This document shows, piece after piece, positions 26,293-34,803 of a DNA stretch of 51,469 nucleotides. The position numbers and the translations under genes are program-made. Source of the DNA: Chthoniobacteraceae bacterium (lineage in GTDB: Bacteria; Verrucomicrobiota; Verrucomicrobiia; Chthoniobacterales; Chthoniobacteraceae); assembly GCA_947448395.1 (NCBI GenBank), contig CANFNA010000003.1, positions 1 through 51,469 of the forward strand, in the 5' to 3' direction. The stretch's first letter is position 1. Every line of letters begins with the position of its first letter. The notes under the pieces are model-generated. The model searched no databases. It was given only the letters and a program-made list of their open reading frames with translations, and was not told where the DNA came from.

Positions 26293-26673
26293 TTACGCCC
26301 CAGCGAGCGACTCTGGAAGCGCTAGGCGAGGAACTTCACCCCAGAGATCTTCCAGAGCGTAAAGGAACCTTTTGGAGTCGTGAAACATGTGCACCAGCAC
26401 GTCTCCATAATCCATAACAACCCACTGACTGAGGGGAAAACCATCCACCCTCAAGGGTGCGATGCCCAGATCCTTTCGAATCTGTGCCTCCAACTCCTGC
26501 GAAATTGCTTTCAGGTGGGGTTCCGAATTCCCCGATCCAATCACGAAAAAATCCGTGAACGTTGAAACACCCCTTAGATCCAAGATCACAAGGTTGTCCG
26601 CTTTTTTATCAAGGGCCGCCGTGGCGCAACGGAGGGCCAGCGTCTCGCTGGTCGGGTAACTGGTAGAGGGCAT
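26293..26673 (-). CDS. rsfS: Ribosomal silencing factor RsfS
   Basis: A 126-residue protein of the RsfS (Iojap/DUF143) family, which binds L14 on the 50S subunit and blocks subunit joining under starvation. Family motifs are LRCATAALDKKADNLVILDLRG, then TFTDFFVIGSGNSEPHLKAI, VDGFPLSQWVVMDYGDVLVHMFHDSKR and FYxLE-like FLYALEDLWGE. The start cannot easily be moved inside the gene because the conserved N-terminal helix begins near residue 11. Its first 65 bp therefore overlap the 3' end of nadD in another frame. nadD-rsfS adjacency is common in bacteria. It continues into ftsK after 19 bases. Confidence 0.94.
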   Translation of the reverse strand: MPSTSYPTSETLALRCATAALDKKADNLVILDLRGVSTFTDFFVIGSGNSEPHLKAISQELEAQIRKDLGIAPLRVDGFPLSQWVVMDYGDVLVHMFHDSKRFLYALEDLWGEVPRLALPESLAGA

Positions 26674-27241
26674 GGGATTGTATCAGAAGTCTTACGGACT
26701 CCGAGACAAGGTATCGGATGGAACGGCCCTGCGCAATCCGTAGCCGGATTTCGGTCGAAGAGACATCCACTTGCCGTTGGAGTCGCTTGAGAGGGGCGGA
26801 GCCAGCACCAGCAGCCATAGTGTTCCTGGTTTGGCCTCTTCCAAAGAGCACGAAGGTCACCGCCTTCCGCAGATCCTCAAAACGGTGCCAAGTGTCCAGC
26901 TTTGGAAGATTGTCCTCCCCCAAAAGCAGGAAAAGCTCCGAGTTTGGCCACCGCTTTTGGAAGCACTCAATCGTTTCAATCGTAAAACTGGGCCCTGTCC
27001 GCTCTAGTTCGAGAGGGTCGACGTAAAAGCGGCTTTCTCCTTCAGTGGCCAACTTGAGCATCTCGAGCCGGGCGGCCGCACTGGCCTTTGGGGCTGTATC
27101 TAACTTGTGGGGATTGATGCCTGCCGGAACAAAAACCAAGCGGTCCAGTTGAAGGTCTTCCAAAGCGTCTTGGGCCAAAAGCAAATGACCGACGTGAACA
27201 GGATCGAAACTGCCTCCGAAAATAGCGATCCGCTGGCTCAT
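26609..27241 (-). CDS. nadD: Nicotinate-nucleotide adenylyltransferase NadD
   Basis: A 210-residue enzyme transferring AMP from ATP to nicotinate mononucleotide in NAD synthesis. The nucleotidyltransferase motif GGSFDPVHVGHL is at 9-20, and the second ATP-binding motif VSSTEIR lies near residue 158. LLLGEDNLPKLDTWHR is also family-typical. The canonical protein would end near residue 193 (SHALY). The last 17 residues (QLPDQRDAGPPLRHGGP) are low in structure and lie in the stretch that overlaps the start of rsfS, so they may exist because of the overlap rather than for enzyme function. It is downstream of namZ by 52 bp in the same direction. Confidence 0.94.
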   Translation of the reverse strand: MSQRIAIFGGSFDPVHVGHLLLAQDALEDLQLDRLVFVPAGINPHKLDTAPKASAAARLEMLKLATEGESRFYVDPLELERTGPSFTIETIECFQKRWPNSELFLLLGEDNLPKLDTWHRFEDLRKAVTFVLFGRGQTRNTMAAGAGSAPLKRLQRQVDVSSTEIRLRIAQGRSIRYLVSESVRLLIQSHALYQLPDQRDAGPPLRHGGP

Positions 27242-27293
27242 GAAGCAAGTTGTGAACGAGAGACTCCGAGACTCTAAGAGCTTTCAGAAGGGC

Positions 27294-28526
27294 CTAGTAA
27301 AACAGATACGCCGACCGGTCGCGGCGAAACCGATCGATACTCGGCTGCCATGACGCGGCAATCTTTTGGATAGGCACGCCGTTTCTAAGTTGGCTCTCAA
27401 TCGAACGGCTCCCGTATACCTTGTAGAAGATATCCAGCTTGTCTTTGGAGGAGCGGGCGAAAAGGTCGGGCTTTGTGTTGCGGTTCACCTCCGCCAACAA
27501 TGCGAGCGCCAGGAAGCAAAGGTCCCCTTTCCCCGCGGGGTCTATTTGCAGAGAACATCCGGCAAAGCCTCCATTGGAATAGGGCTTCGCTCGGATCCCA
27601 TCCAAACTCAATCCCCGCACGAACCCCGCAAAGCGATCGGGATCGATATTCTTGCCTGCACACAATTGGAATGGGGTCGGCCCTCCGGCTCCATTATCGG
27701 CGCCCATGAGGGACCCCACAATCCCAGTGGCCACATAATAGGCCGGCGAGTCTGGCCGGGGAATATTCGGCGAGGTCTTCACCCACCGTAACCCCGTGTC
27801 CTCCCAGACCATCCGACGTTCCCAACCATCCATCGTGACGACCTTGAGCTTGCAGCGGGCAGCCATCCACTGCCGCTCGTTGAGCATACGGGCGAGTTCA
27901 CCGCACGTCATGCCATGCACATAAGGGACAGGAAGTTGACCCACAAAGGAAATCCATTCCGGCTCGACGGGTGGCCCTTCGACACGGACTCCACCTAGAG
28001 GATTGGGGCGATCTAACACCATGAACTCTAACCCCGCTTCACCCGCCGCCTCCATGCACCGGGCCATCGTCGAGATGTAGGTATAAGACCGAACGCCGAT
28101 GTCTTGCATGTCGTAAACCAGCACATCGATGTCTTTCAGCATCGCAGATGTCGGCTTACGAGTTGGACCGTACAGCGAATACACGGTGAGCCCAGTGAGC
28201 GAATCCTTTCGAGTCGCCACATATTTTCCCGCTAACTCTGCCCCGTCCAGTCCGTGCTCTGGAGAAAAGAGCGTCACCAATCGCACGCCCTTTGCTTCAA
28301 AGAGTACCTCCCTCGTTTTTCTCCCCCGCGAATCTACCCCGGTTTGATTCGTGATGAGCCCCACCCGTTTTCCTTTAAGCAAATCGAACCCTGAAGCCTC
28401 CAAGCGGTCGATTCCCAAGACCAAAGCGGAGGCTTTGGGAAGACAGAGTGCGAGAAATAACAACGATGCGGCCGATGAAAGCGCCGATCTAAACCGGACA
28501 GGGATGGAAGAAGCGAACGAAGGCAT
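27294..28526 (-). CDS. namZ: Secreted exo-beta-N-acetylmuramidase NamZ (DUF1343)
   Basis: A 410-residue exported protein of the DUF1343 family, whose characterised member NamZ releases terminal N-acetylmuramic acid during peptidoglycan recycling. The ATG at 28526 gives a signal peptide (RSALSSAASLLFLALCLPKASA-L). A frame extending upstream to 28946 overlaps the divergent helicase gene and adds 140 unlike residues, so it was rejected. Family motifs are LITNQTGVD, LFSPEHGL, VYDMQDIGVRSYTYISTM, DRPNPLGG and KTSPNIPRPDSP. Histidine and acidic residues in these motifs line the active site in the family. It heads the leftward run into nadD-rsfS-ftsK. The specificity for muramic acid is assumed from the family. 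Confidence 0.9.
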   Translation of the reverse strand: MPSFASSIPVRFRSALSSAASLLFLALCLPKASALVLGIDRLEASGFDLLKGKRVGLITNQTGVDSRGRKTREVLFEAKGVRLVTLFSPEHGLDGAELAGKYVATRKDSLTGLTVYSLYGPTRKPTSAMLKDIDVLVYDMQDIGVRSYTYISTMARCMEAAGEAGLEFMVLDRPNPLGGVRVEGPPVEPEWISFVGQLPVPYVHGMTCGELARMLNERQWMAARCKLKVVTMDGWERRMVWEDTGLRWVKTSPNIPRPDSPAYYVATGIVGSLMGADNGAGGPTPFQLCAGKNIDPDRFAGFVRGLSLDGIRAKPYSNGGFAGCSLQIDPAGKGDLCFLALALLAEVNRNTKPDLFARSSKDKLDIFYKVYGSRSIESQLRNGVPIQKIAASWQPSIDRFRRDRSAYLFY

Positions 28527-28644
28527 AGCGAATCCCTGAAAGTGCACTAAAAAACGCGCAGAGTCGCGCATCTTTTCGCTCGCAAAAAACCAATCACTTC
28601 TCGTGGTTGAAAACCCAGCGCTTAAGCCTTTTGCTGGGGCCCTC

Positions 28645-30660
28645 ATGTCCGGCTTTCGACTTTCTGATCTCAACCCTGAACAGCGTGAAGCGGTCCGCAC
28701 TACCGAAGGGTCGCTTCTCATTCTGGCAGGGGCTGGAACCGGCAAAACTCGAGTCATTACCGCCCGAGTCTGCTGTCTGGTCTTAGAGGGCGTAGACCCG
28801 TCCAACATCCTCGCGGTGACTTTTACAAACAAAGCAGCAAACGAGATGAGAGAGCGTCTCGTTGGGATGATGGACAAAAAGGAAGCGAAGCAAGTCACGA
28901 TGACCACCTTCCATGCTTTGTGCGTTCGGATTCTGCGATCCGGCATCGACCGCCTTGGTTACAAAAACAACTTCTCGATCTACGACGAAGGCGATCAGAT
29001 CGGCCTCCTAAAAAAGATCATTACACGCACGGCGGCAAAGGATGAGAAACTCGACCACAACGTCGCCAAGAACCTTATTTCAAAGGCTAAAAACAACGGT
29101 CTTCGGGAGCCTGCGCCTGGTGAGGAGCAGACACTCGCCGCCGCCGTTTTCGCGCGGTATCAAGCAGAATTAAAAACGCTGAATGCAGTCGACTTTGATG
29201 ACTTGTTGCTACTCGCCGTCCAACTTCTCGAAGAACACGAAGAGGTCCGCGCAATTTGGCAGCGGCGGTTCCATTACCTGATGGTGGATGAGTTCCAAGA
29301 CACGAACCGTCTTCAGCTTCGATTGGTCACGCTTCTCGCCGATGAACGCAAGAACGTGGCGGTTGTCGGTGACGACGACCAGTCCATCTATGGATGGCGG
29401 GGAGCTGAGGTCACCAACATTCTCGAATTTGAAAGCCACTTCCCGAATCCCAAAGTGATCAAGTTGGAGCAAAATTACCGCTCTACGAACGCGATCCTCC
29501 AAACCGCCAATCAACTCATTCGGAATAACCCGCGGCGGAGGGCTAAGAACCTCTGGAGCGCCCAACCAGGCGGAGATAAGGTACGTGTCATAGCGATGAC
29601 TGACGACCGCCAGGAAGCGCAGTTTGTTGTGGATGAGATTCGCACACGACAAATCACGGAAGCCTCGAAATGGGAGGATTTCGCAGTTCTCTTCAGAATG
29701 AATGCGCAGTCGCGGCTTGTGGAACAGCACTTGCGTTCACAGAAAATTCCTTACCGAATCATCGGTGGAAAAAGTTTCTTCGACCGGCGCGAGGTGAAAG
29801 ATCTCCTCGCTTACGCGAGTTGCGTTCTGAACACGGATGACGATGTTTCACTTTTGCGTATCATCAATACCCCAGCCAGAGGCATTGGCCCCTCGGTCGT
29901 TGAGGAAGCCGTTTCCTTTAGTTCAAAGGCGCGCTGCAGTGTTTGGAAAGCCCTCCAAGATCGAGAGTTTCAAGAGGGCTTGCCAACCCGATCGCGGAAG
30001 GCGGTGACAGCCTTTGCAGAATTAGTGGATCGCTATGAAACCCGGCTACACGAACCCTTGTCGGACCAACCAAAAATTCTACGCGATCTGGTCGAAGAAG
30101 TGGGATACCTCGAAGACCTCCGGCGGTCCTGTAAAACGCCTGAGGAAGCCTTATCTCGAGAGACGAACGTTCGAGATATGCTGACCTCCTTCGAGCAATA
30201 TGGCGCCAAGTCCGACGAAGGGCTGCGAGGATTTTTAGATGAAATGCTGCTCCGACAAGAAAAGGAGGAGGAGGACGAGGGGGAAGCTAAAGGCTCAGGA
30301 GTGACGCTGATTACGCTTCATGCGGCCAAGGGATTGGAATTCAAAAATGTTTATTTGCTCGGTCTTGAGGAGGGCCTTTTGCCGCATGACCGCTCCAAGA
30401 CCGAAGGGACAGTCGATGAGGAACGCCGGTTACTTTATGTGGGGATCACGCGCGCCATGAGGACTTTGGCGATGACGTGGTGCCAGCATCGAATCAAGTA
30501 CGGCAGCCCATCGCCCTGTGTGATTAGTTCTTTCGCTAAGGAATTGCCAACGGAGCATCTTGACCAGCGCTCACACACGCAGCTGATGCATACGCAGATG
30601 GAACCACAGACGATCACGGCCCGCTTTGATGCGCTCAGAGCGCTCTTGGAGAGCCAATAA
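28645..30660 (+). CDS. uvrD: UvrD/PcrA/Rep-type superfamily 1 DNA helicase
   Basis: A 671-residue 3'-5' DNA helicase for repair and replication-fork maintenance. SF1A motifs in order are Q motif LNPEQREAV, Walker A AGAGTGKTR, motif Ia VTFTNKAANEM, motif II MVDEFQDTN, motif III GDDDQSIYGWRGAE, motif IV QNYRST, motif V TLHAAKGLEF and motif VI YVGITRA. The protein is shorter than E. coli UvrD (720) and lacks its long C-terminal linker and Tudor-like domain, so it may be closer to Rep. It is named here at family level. The ATG at 28645 starts just before the Q motif and has GGGG eight bases upstream. A GTG at 28603 would add 14 residues. It is divergent from namZ. Confidence 0.93.
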   Translation: MSGFRLSDLNPEQREAVRTTEGSLLILAGAGTGKTRVITARVCCLVLEGVDPSNILAVTFTNKAANEMRERLVGMMDKKEAKQVTMTTFHALCVRILRSGIDRLGYKNNFSIYDEGDQIGLLKKIITRTAAKDEKLDHNVAKNLISKAKNNGLREPAPGEEQTLAAAVFARYQAELKTLNAVDFDDLLLLAVQLLEEHEEVRAIWQRRFHYLMVDEFQDTNRLQLRLVTLLADERKNVAVVGDDDQSIYGWRGAEVTNILEFESHFPNPKVIKLEQNYRSTNAILQTANQLIRNNPRRRAKNLWSAQPGGDKVRVIAMTDDRQEAQFVVDEIRTRQITEASKWEDFAVLFRMNAQSRLVEQHLRSQKIPYRIIGGKSFFDRREVKDLLAYASCVLNTDDDVSLLRIINTPARGIGPSVVEEAVSFSSKARCSVWKALQDREFQEGLPTRSRKAVTAFAELVDRYETRLHEPLSDQPKILRDLVEEVGYLEDLRRSCKTPEEALSRETNVRDMLTSFEQYGAKSDEGLRGFLDEMLLRQEKEEEDEGEAKGSGVTLITLHAAKGLEFKNVYLLGLEEGLLPHDRSKTEGTVDEERRLLYVGITRAMRTLAMTWCQHRIKYGSPSPCVISSFAKELPTEHLDQRSHTQLMHTQMEPQTITARFDALRALLESQ

Positions 30661-30723
30661 AAAGCGCGCTGATTGAGCGAATCCCCTTTCTCCAACTTCC
30701 ACAGCCCACAAATCGATCAACCC

Positions 30724-31809
30724 ATGACAAACCCTCAGATCCCCTTATTAGCCTCTTTGATTCTCCTGACACTGAGCAGTCTCAACCTTCCGGCTGCGAC
30801 AGGCTTTGCCCTCAAGCAAGATGCCCATGGAATTGAAATCACGCGTGATGGTAAGCCCTTTGCATCGCTCGTAATTGATCAGGCAAACAAGCCATATCTA
30901 TGGCCTGTTTATGGGCCGACGGGAAAAGCCATGACCCGCGCTTACCCAATGCAGGATGTAGAGACCGAACCGAAAGCTCAGCGGGATCATCCCCACCACC
31001 GAGGACTTCTCTTCGGACATGAAAGTATCGGTCTGGCGGAATGGAGTTTCGTTAAAAAAAAGGATGCGCCCGACTCCGAGGCGGCGTTCTCGGGTGGTGG
31101 TGACACGTGGCATGAAAAACTGACCTTTGAGGAGATGAAGGGAAATCCGAAGCAGCAGGCGCAGGCTAAACGGCGGCTACAGATGTTGGGCGGTATACGC
31201 CACCGAGCCTTTCCCGAAACGCGTGCAGACGAAAGTGAGGCTGTGATTGTGGAAGAATGCGATTTTGTCGATGCCACGGACAAAGTGTTTCTCTCGGAAA
31301 AGCGCCGGTGGACGTTCCGTGTAGTCGGCGGGATGCATGCGATTGACGTGGATCAGGATTTGATCGCGAGTGCAGGTGACGCTCGGATTGAGGATCGTAA
31401 GGATGCCGGGTTGTCCATTCGCGTACCCTCCAGCATGGCGGTGGATAGCAAACAGGGCGGTAAGATTGAGAATAGCGAGGGAGTTACCGACAAAGACGCG
31501 TGGGGAAAGTCTGCGCGTTGGTGTGATTATCATGGTCCTGTCGAAGGAGAACATTTGGGAATCGCATTCTTAAATCATCCTTCGAGCTTCCGCTTTCCCA
31601 CCCGCTGGCACGTGAGGACTTACGGGCTGTTCACCGCAAACCCGTTCGCGTCTCAGGATTACGACAAGACGCAACCCGATGGAACAACCCTCCTGAAAGC
31701 AGGCGAAAAACTGACCCTGCACCATCGGTTCCTTTTCCACAAAGGCGACGCGTCGGCTGCGAAAATCGAAGAAGCGTGGCAGCAGTACGCGAAGGAGATG
31801 AAGAACTAG
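30724..31809 (+). CDS. Secreted DUF6807 (PmoA-like) protein
   Basis: A 361-residue protein with a signal peptide (MTNPQIPLLASLILLTLSSL through PAA-T). It matches the DUF6807 or PmoA-related family that is abundant in Planctomycetes and Verrucomicrobia. Typical segments are KPYLWPVYGPTGKAMTRAYPM, DHPHHRGLLFGH, WHEKL, WCDYHGP and ending HHRFLFHKGDAS. The fold is a secreted beta-sandwich. The conserved His residues suggest a metal or carbohydrate site, but no reaction is proved. The ATG at 30724 was chosen over a frame extending to 30673 because it gives the signal peptide directly. It lies 63 bp after the helicase and ends tail-to-tail with rsmD, sharing the bases CTAG. Confidence 0.82.
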   Translation: MTNPQIPLLASLILLTLSSLNLPAATGFALKQDAHGIEITRDGKPFASLVIDQANKPYLWPVYGPTGKAMTRAYPMQDVETEPKAQRDHPHHRGLLFGHESIGLAEWSFVKKKDAPDSEAAFSGGGDTWHEKLTFEEMKGNPKQQAQAKRRLQMLGGIRHRAFPETRADESEAVIVEECDFVDATDKVFLSEKRRWTFRVVGGMHAIDVDQDLIASAGDARIEDRKDAGLSIRVPSSMAVDSKQGGKIENSEGVTDKDAWGKSARWCDYHGPVEGEHLGIAFLNHPSSFRFPTRWHVRTYGLFTANPFASQDYDKTQPDGTTLLKAGEKLTLHHRFLFHKGDASAAKIEEAWQQYAKEMKN

Positions 31810-32387
31810 TTTGAGGCAATGGGCGCGACCTGCAGCCGCGCCGGCTGGAGCACAAAGATTTCAGTAGCCCCGTATTGTTTCTGCCGCAGACACCTCCAAA
31901 GGGCTGTTTCTGCCAACTTCCAGCCCCGCGCTGTTTCGAGAACAAATAATCCCTCGGGCATCAGCGTGGTGTGAAGCTCGGGGGATCTCACAAGGTCATC
32001 GGCAAAATTGCGGCTTCCCGGCGTTTTGGAGTAGGGCGGGTCGGCGAAAATTAGATCGGCTTCCGCTTGTCCTGCGCGGGAGCGAAGGAACTGAAATACG
32101 TCGAGTTGAATGACCCTGGCTCGCAACTTTGTCCGAGTGAGGTTTTGCTCAATGATCGCGCATGCTTTTCGATCTGATTCGACTAAGGTAGCGCTCACGG
32201 CACCGCGACTCAGAGCCTCAATTCCAAGCGAGCCGGTTCCTGCGAAGAGATCCAAAACGCGCGCCCCGAAAACAAAGTCTCCAAGGCTCGAGAATATGGC
32301 GCCCCTAACCATATCCATCGTCGGCCGAAGATCGGTTTTGGGAGTCAGGAGGTTGATGCCTCCAGCGGTTCCTGCAATGACGCGCAT
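31806..32387 (-). CDS. rsmD: 16S rRNA (guanine(966)-N2)-methyltransferase RsmD
   Basis: A 193-residue SAM-dependent methyltransferase for m2G966 of 16S rRNA. It begins MRVIAGTAGGINLLTPK with LRPTMDMVRGAIFSSL, family-typical. SAM-binding motif I is VLDLFAGTGSLGIEALSRGA (44-63). The catalytic motif DPPY is at 116-119. The last three bases of its stop overlap the stop of the convergent DUF6807 gene. It follows the AsmA-like gene by 17 bp and is probably co-transcribed with it. No coaD gene is next to it, although that pairing is common. The leader sequence is C-rich with no Shine-Dalgarno. Confidence 0.95.
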   Translation of the reverse strand: MRVIAGTAGGINLLTPKTDLRPTMDMVRGAIFSSLGDFVFGARVLDLFAGTGSLGIEALSRGAVSATLVESDRKACAIIEQNLTRTKLRARVIQLDVFQFLRSRAGQAEADLIFADPPYSKTPGSRNFADDLVRSPELHTTLMPEGLFVLETARGWKLAETALWRCLRQKQYGATEIFVLQPARLQVAPIASN

Positions 32388-32404
32388 ACGCTAGTGGAGG
32401 CGAT

Positions 32405-33778
32405 TTACTTAACCGGAGGGCTCTCCGATTTCGGAGCCGGTCCGTCTTTTGGTGGCGCTGGGTCTACGCGCTTCACTTTGATAAATCCCCCTAAAACCTT
32501 ATCAATCATGCTGCCAACACCTTCGCCCACGAGTTTTTCGAAAAGGTTCATCCGGGGTTTCTCCGTCGTACCCGCCACCTCGAAGCTAATAGAGCGCCTG
32601 CCTGTTTCATCAGCAGCGGAAAAGCGATCTTGGAAAAGCTGAAGCGTCTTACCGCGCAACAATCGTTCTGGGAGACCAAAACGCACCTGGAGCGCCAGTT
32701 GATGATCGAAATCAACAGCTCCCGAAGCGGAGAGGGATATGTCTGCTCCCGTCGCCTGAAGGTCCTCCAAGAGAACTTTGTTTTGTGCGACTCGGAAAGC
32801 GAGATGGATTTGCTCGAATCTAAAATTAGACAACTCCGAGATCTGAAAAGTTTGCCCAATGGATTGAAGGACAGAAAGGCCCTTGAAGAGGCCATTTTGA
32901 AGTTTGAAATCGCCCTTCCCTTCAAACGAATCGGAGTGCTTCCAGCGTCCCGCCAGTTCCAAATTGCCGTCCACCATTCCTGAGGACTGCAGACGGGGCG
33001 CGTCTTGACTCATTTTTTCGAGATCTAAACGCGCGGCCGTCGCCCTTATCGCAAACGGTATCTCGGCATGGAAGGGCTCTAGTTCGAAATGCGCCTCAAC
33101 CGATCCATTGCCCGATTCGCAATGAAGATGAGGAAGCGTGTAACGGCCCTGCGAGATCTCAATGAGAGATTCAAGGTTTCGGAACGGAACGGCTTCCAGA
33201 ATTACGCCGCCCTGAACTTTCAATCGCCCCTCCCCTGAGGCTTCTCCCAGGCGGTACAGGTGCAATCCCATTCCCTGCACGCGCAGGGTCACTTTCCCTT
33301 TAGCATCAATCCAGTCAACCGAGGCATTCTCGATTCCCAAGTGACGGATTGTCAGTTTTGACGGGCTATTACCAAACACTTTGGACCGAGTATTATTTGC
33401 GGCCTGGGGTGTCTCTACCCCTGCAGGATTCGCACTTTCCACAAGAACCAGACGGACGTCCTCAACTCGGATATCAGAGAGCACGAACTGCCCCCTCATA
33501 AGCGAGAGCAGGCGGGGGCGGACATATACCTCGCGAGCGGTGAATGAGGACCCGCCCGGTCGCGATGCAGAAAGACCGGAGACTCGGCTGCCCTTGAAGA
33601 AGGTAGGGCGCAGCTTCTCAAAGCGGACCTCCATTTGCAGGGCGTGGGAAAGAGACTCTTGAATACGGACCCTCGCGGTTTCCGATTTTAGCGAGGCTCT
33701 CAAAGCAAGAGCCAGCAGTACCACGCCCCCAATTGGAAGTGCTACCTTCAGGAGAATTCCCTTGGAAATGCGATTCAC
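32405..33778 (-). CDS. AsmA-like inner-membrane-anchored envelope protein
   Basis: A 457-residue protein with one N-terminal membrane helix (about 8-27, LLKVALPIGGVVLLALALRA). The rest is a repetitive beta-strand chain typical of AsmA/TamB/DUF748-type bridge proteins, which help move or regulate lipids between inner and outer membranes. The C-terminal AsmA_2-like region (about 300-430) has GKGDFKLQNGLFKGLSVLQS, LEDLQATGADISLSASGAVDF and FEVAGTTEKPRMNLFEKLVG. It ends in a Pro/Lys-rich tail. The GTG start is 51 bp from the divergent diacylglycerol-kinase-family gene. The envelope lipid role is inferred from family only. Confidence 0.78.
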   Translation of the reverse strand: MNRISKGILLKVALPIGGVVLLALALRASLKSETARVRIQESLSHALQMEVRFEKLRPTFFKGSRVSGLSASRPGGSSFTAREVYVRPRLLSLMRGQFVLSDIRVEDVRLVLVESANPAGVETPQAANNTRSKVFGNSPSKLTIRHLGIENASVDWIDAKGKVTLRVQGMGLHLYRLGEASGEGRLKVQGGVILEAVPFRNLESLIEISQGRYTLPHLHCESGNGSVEAHFELEPFHAEIPFAIRATAARLDLEKMSQDAPRLQSSGMVDGNLELAGRWKHSDSFEGKGDFKLQNGLFKGLSVLQSIGQTFQISELSNFRFEQIHLAFRVAQNKVLLEDLQATGADISLSASGAVDFDHQLALQVRFGLPERLLRGKTLQLFQDRFSAADETGRRSISFEVAGTTEKPRMNLFEKLVGEGVGSMIDKVLGGFIKVKRVDPAPPKDGPAPKSESPPVK

Positions 33779-33829
33779 GACTCGCAGCTTAATCGCGCTT
33801 TCGGCTGAGAAAAGGCCGAACCTATTTCC

Positions 33830-34678
33830 ATGCAGGACAGCTGTATCGTACTAAATCCCTTTGCAAGAACCGCAAGATCCCTGCGGTTGGAGGAAGTTTT
33901 GCCCAAAGTAGCTTTTGGAGCGACGGTTTGGGTGACGACCCATGCAGGGGAGGCTGAGGCCTTGGCCCGCAAGGCTGTCCAAGAGGGCTTCAAGACGATT
34001 GTCGCGGCTGGGGGGGATGGTACCGTGAACGAGGTCGTCCGCGGCATGTCAGGAAGTGCGGCCCGCCTAGGTGTCCTACCGGTGGGGACGGTGAATGTTT
34101 TTGCTCGGGAATTGGGGTTGCCCCTCGATTGGGAGGAATCGCTGATCCGCCTTCAGCTTCAGAGGGAGCGTGTCATGGATTTGGCATGGGCGAATGAAAG
34201 GCCTTTTGTCCAACTCGCGGGCATCGGGTTTGACGCAGAGGTCGTTGCAGCGGTGTCGCCTGCCGATAAAAAAGAGTGGGGACCGATGGCCTACGTGGCG
34301 ACAGGGCTTACCCAAATTACGAGATTACACCCACGTCTCACGATTATGGCCGAGGGGTTTGAACCTGTTTGCGCAAGATGGGTTCTCGTGGGCACTGGCC
34401 GTTTTTACGGCGGCCCGATTCCCGTTTTTCCAAAGGCCAATCCTGCTGACGGATTACTGGATGTTCTTGCGATAGAAGATGTGGGATGGATGCCATCCTT
34501 GGCATGGATGCTCACGATGCCTCTGGGATGGCATACGCGGCTTCCGGGAGTGACGTATTTCCAGACCTCCAAACTTCGCGTGGAAGGAGATGCGGCGCTT
34601 GAACTGGATGGCGAGGCTTGCGGGAGAGGAAGTGTCGACTTTCGAGTAAGCCCCAATACCCTTCGAGTGCTCGTTTAG
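33830..34678 (+). CDS. Diacylglycerol/lipid kinase family protein (YegS/DgkB-like)
   Basis: A 282-residue kinase of the DAGK catalytic-domain family. The ATP-binding motif AAGGDGTVNEV is at 59-69 (GGDGT 61-65). LGVLPVGTVNVFARELGLP and the region GLLDVLAIEDVG are also family-typical. The likely reaction is phosphorylation of diacylglycerol or another lipid alcohol, but the exact lipid is unknown. It is shorter than YegS (299), still complete, with a C-terminal beta-sandwich. A small hairpin (33800-33820, TTCGGC and GCCGAA) lies in its leader. It diverges from the AsmA-like gene, and both point to envelope lipid work. Confidence 0.88.
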   Translation: MQDSCIVLNPFARTARSLRLEEVLPKVAFGATVWVTTHAGEAEALARKAVQEGFKTIVAAGGDGTVNEVVRGMSGSAARLGVLPVGTVNVFARELGLPLDWEESLIRLQLQRERVMDLAWANERPFVQLAGIGFDAEVVAAVSPADKKEWGPMAYVATGLTQITRLHPRLTIMAEGFEPVCARWVLVGTGRFYGGPIPVFPKANPADGLLDVLAIEDVGWMPSLAWMLTMPLGWHTRLPGVTYFQTSKLRVEGDAALELDGEACGRGSVDFRVSPNTLRVLV

Positions 34679-34803
34679 AGCTCTAAAATGTGCTTGTAGG
34701 TGGAACTCATCTAGGCACCTGCTAACGTCAACACAACACCCGCTCCCAATCTGGCCTCGTTTTCCGAACAGAAAAGGATGTGCGGGGTCTTACCTTCCCA
34801 AAC

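Noticed and set aside
28527-28946. N-terminal extension of namZ to an upstream start
   Set aside because: It overlaps the divergent helicase gene and buries the signal peptide. The ATG at 28526 gives the normal family length.
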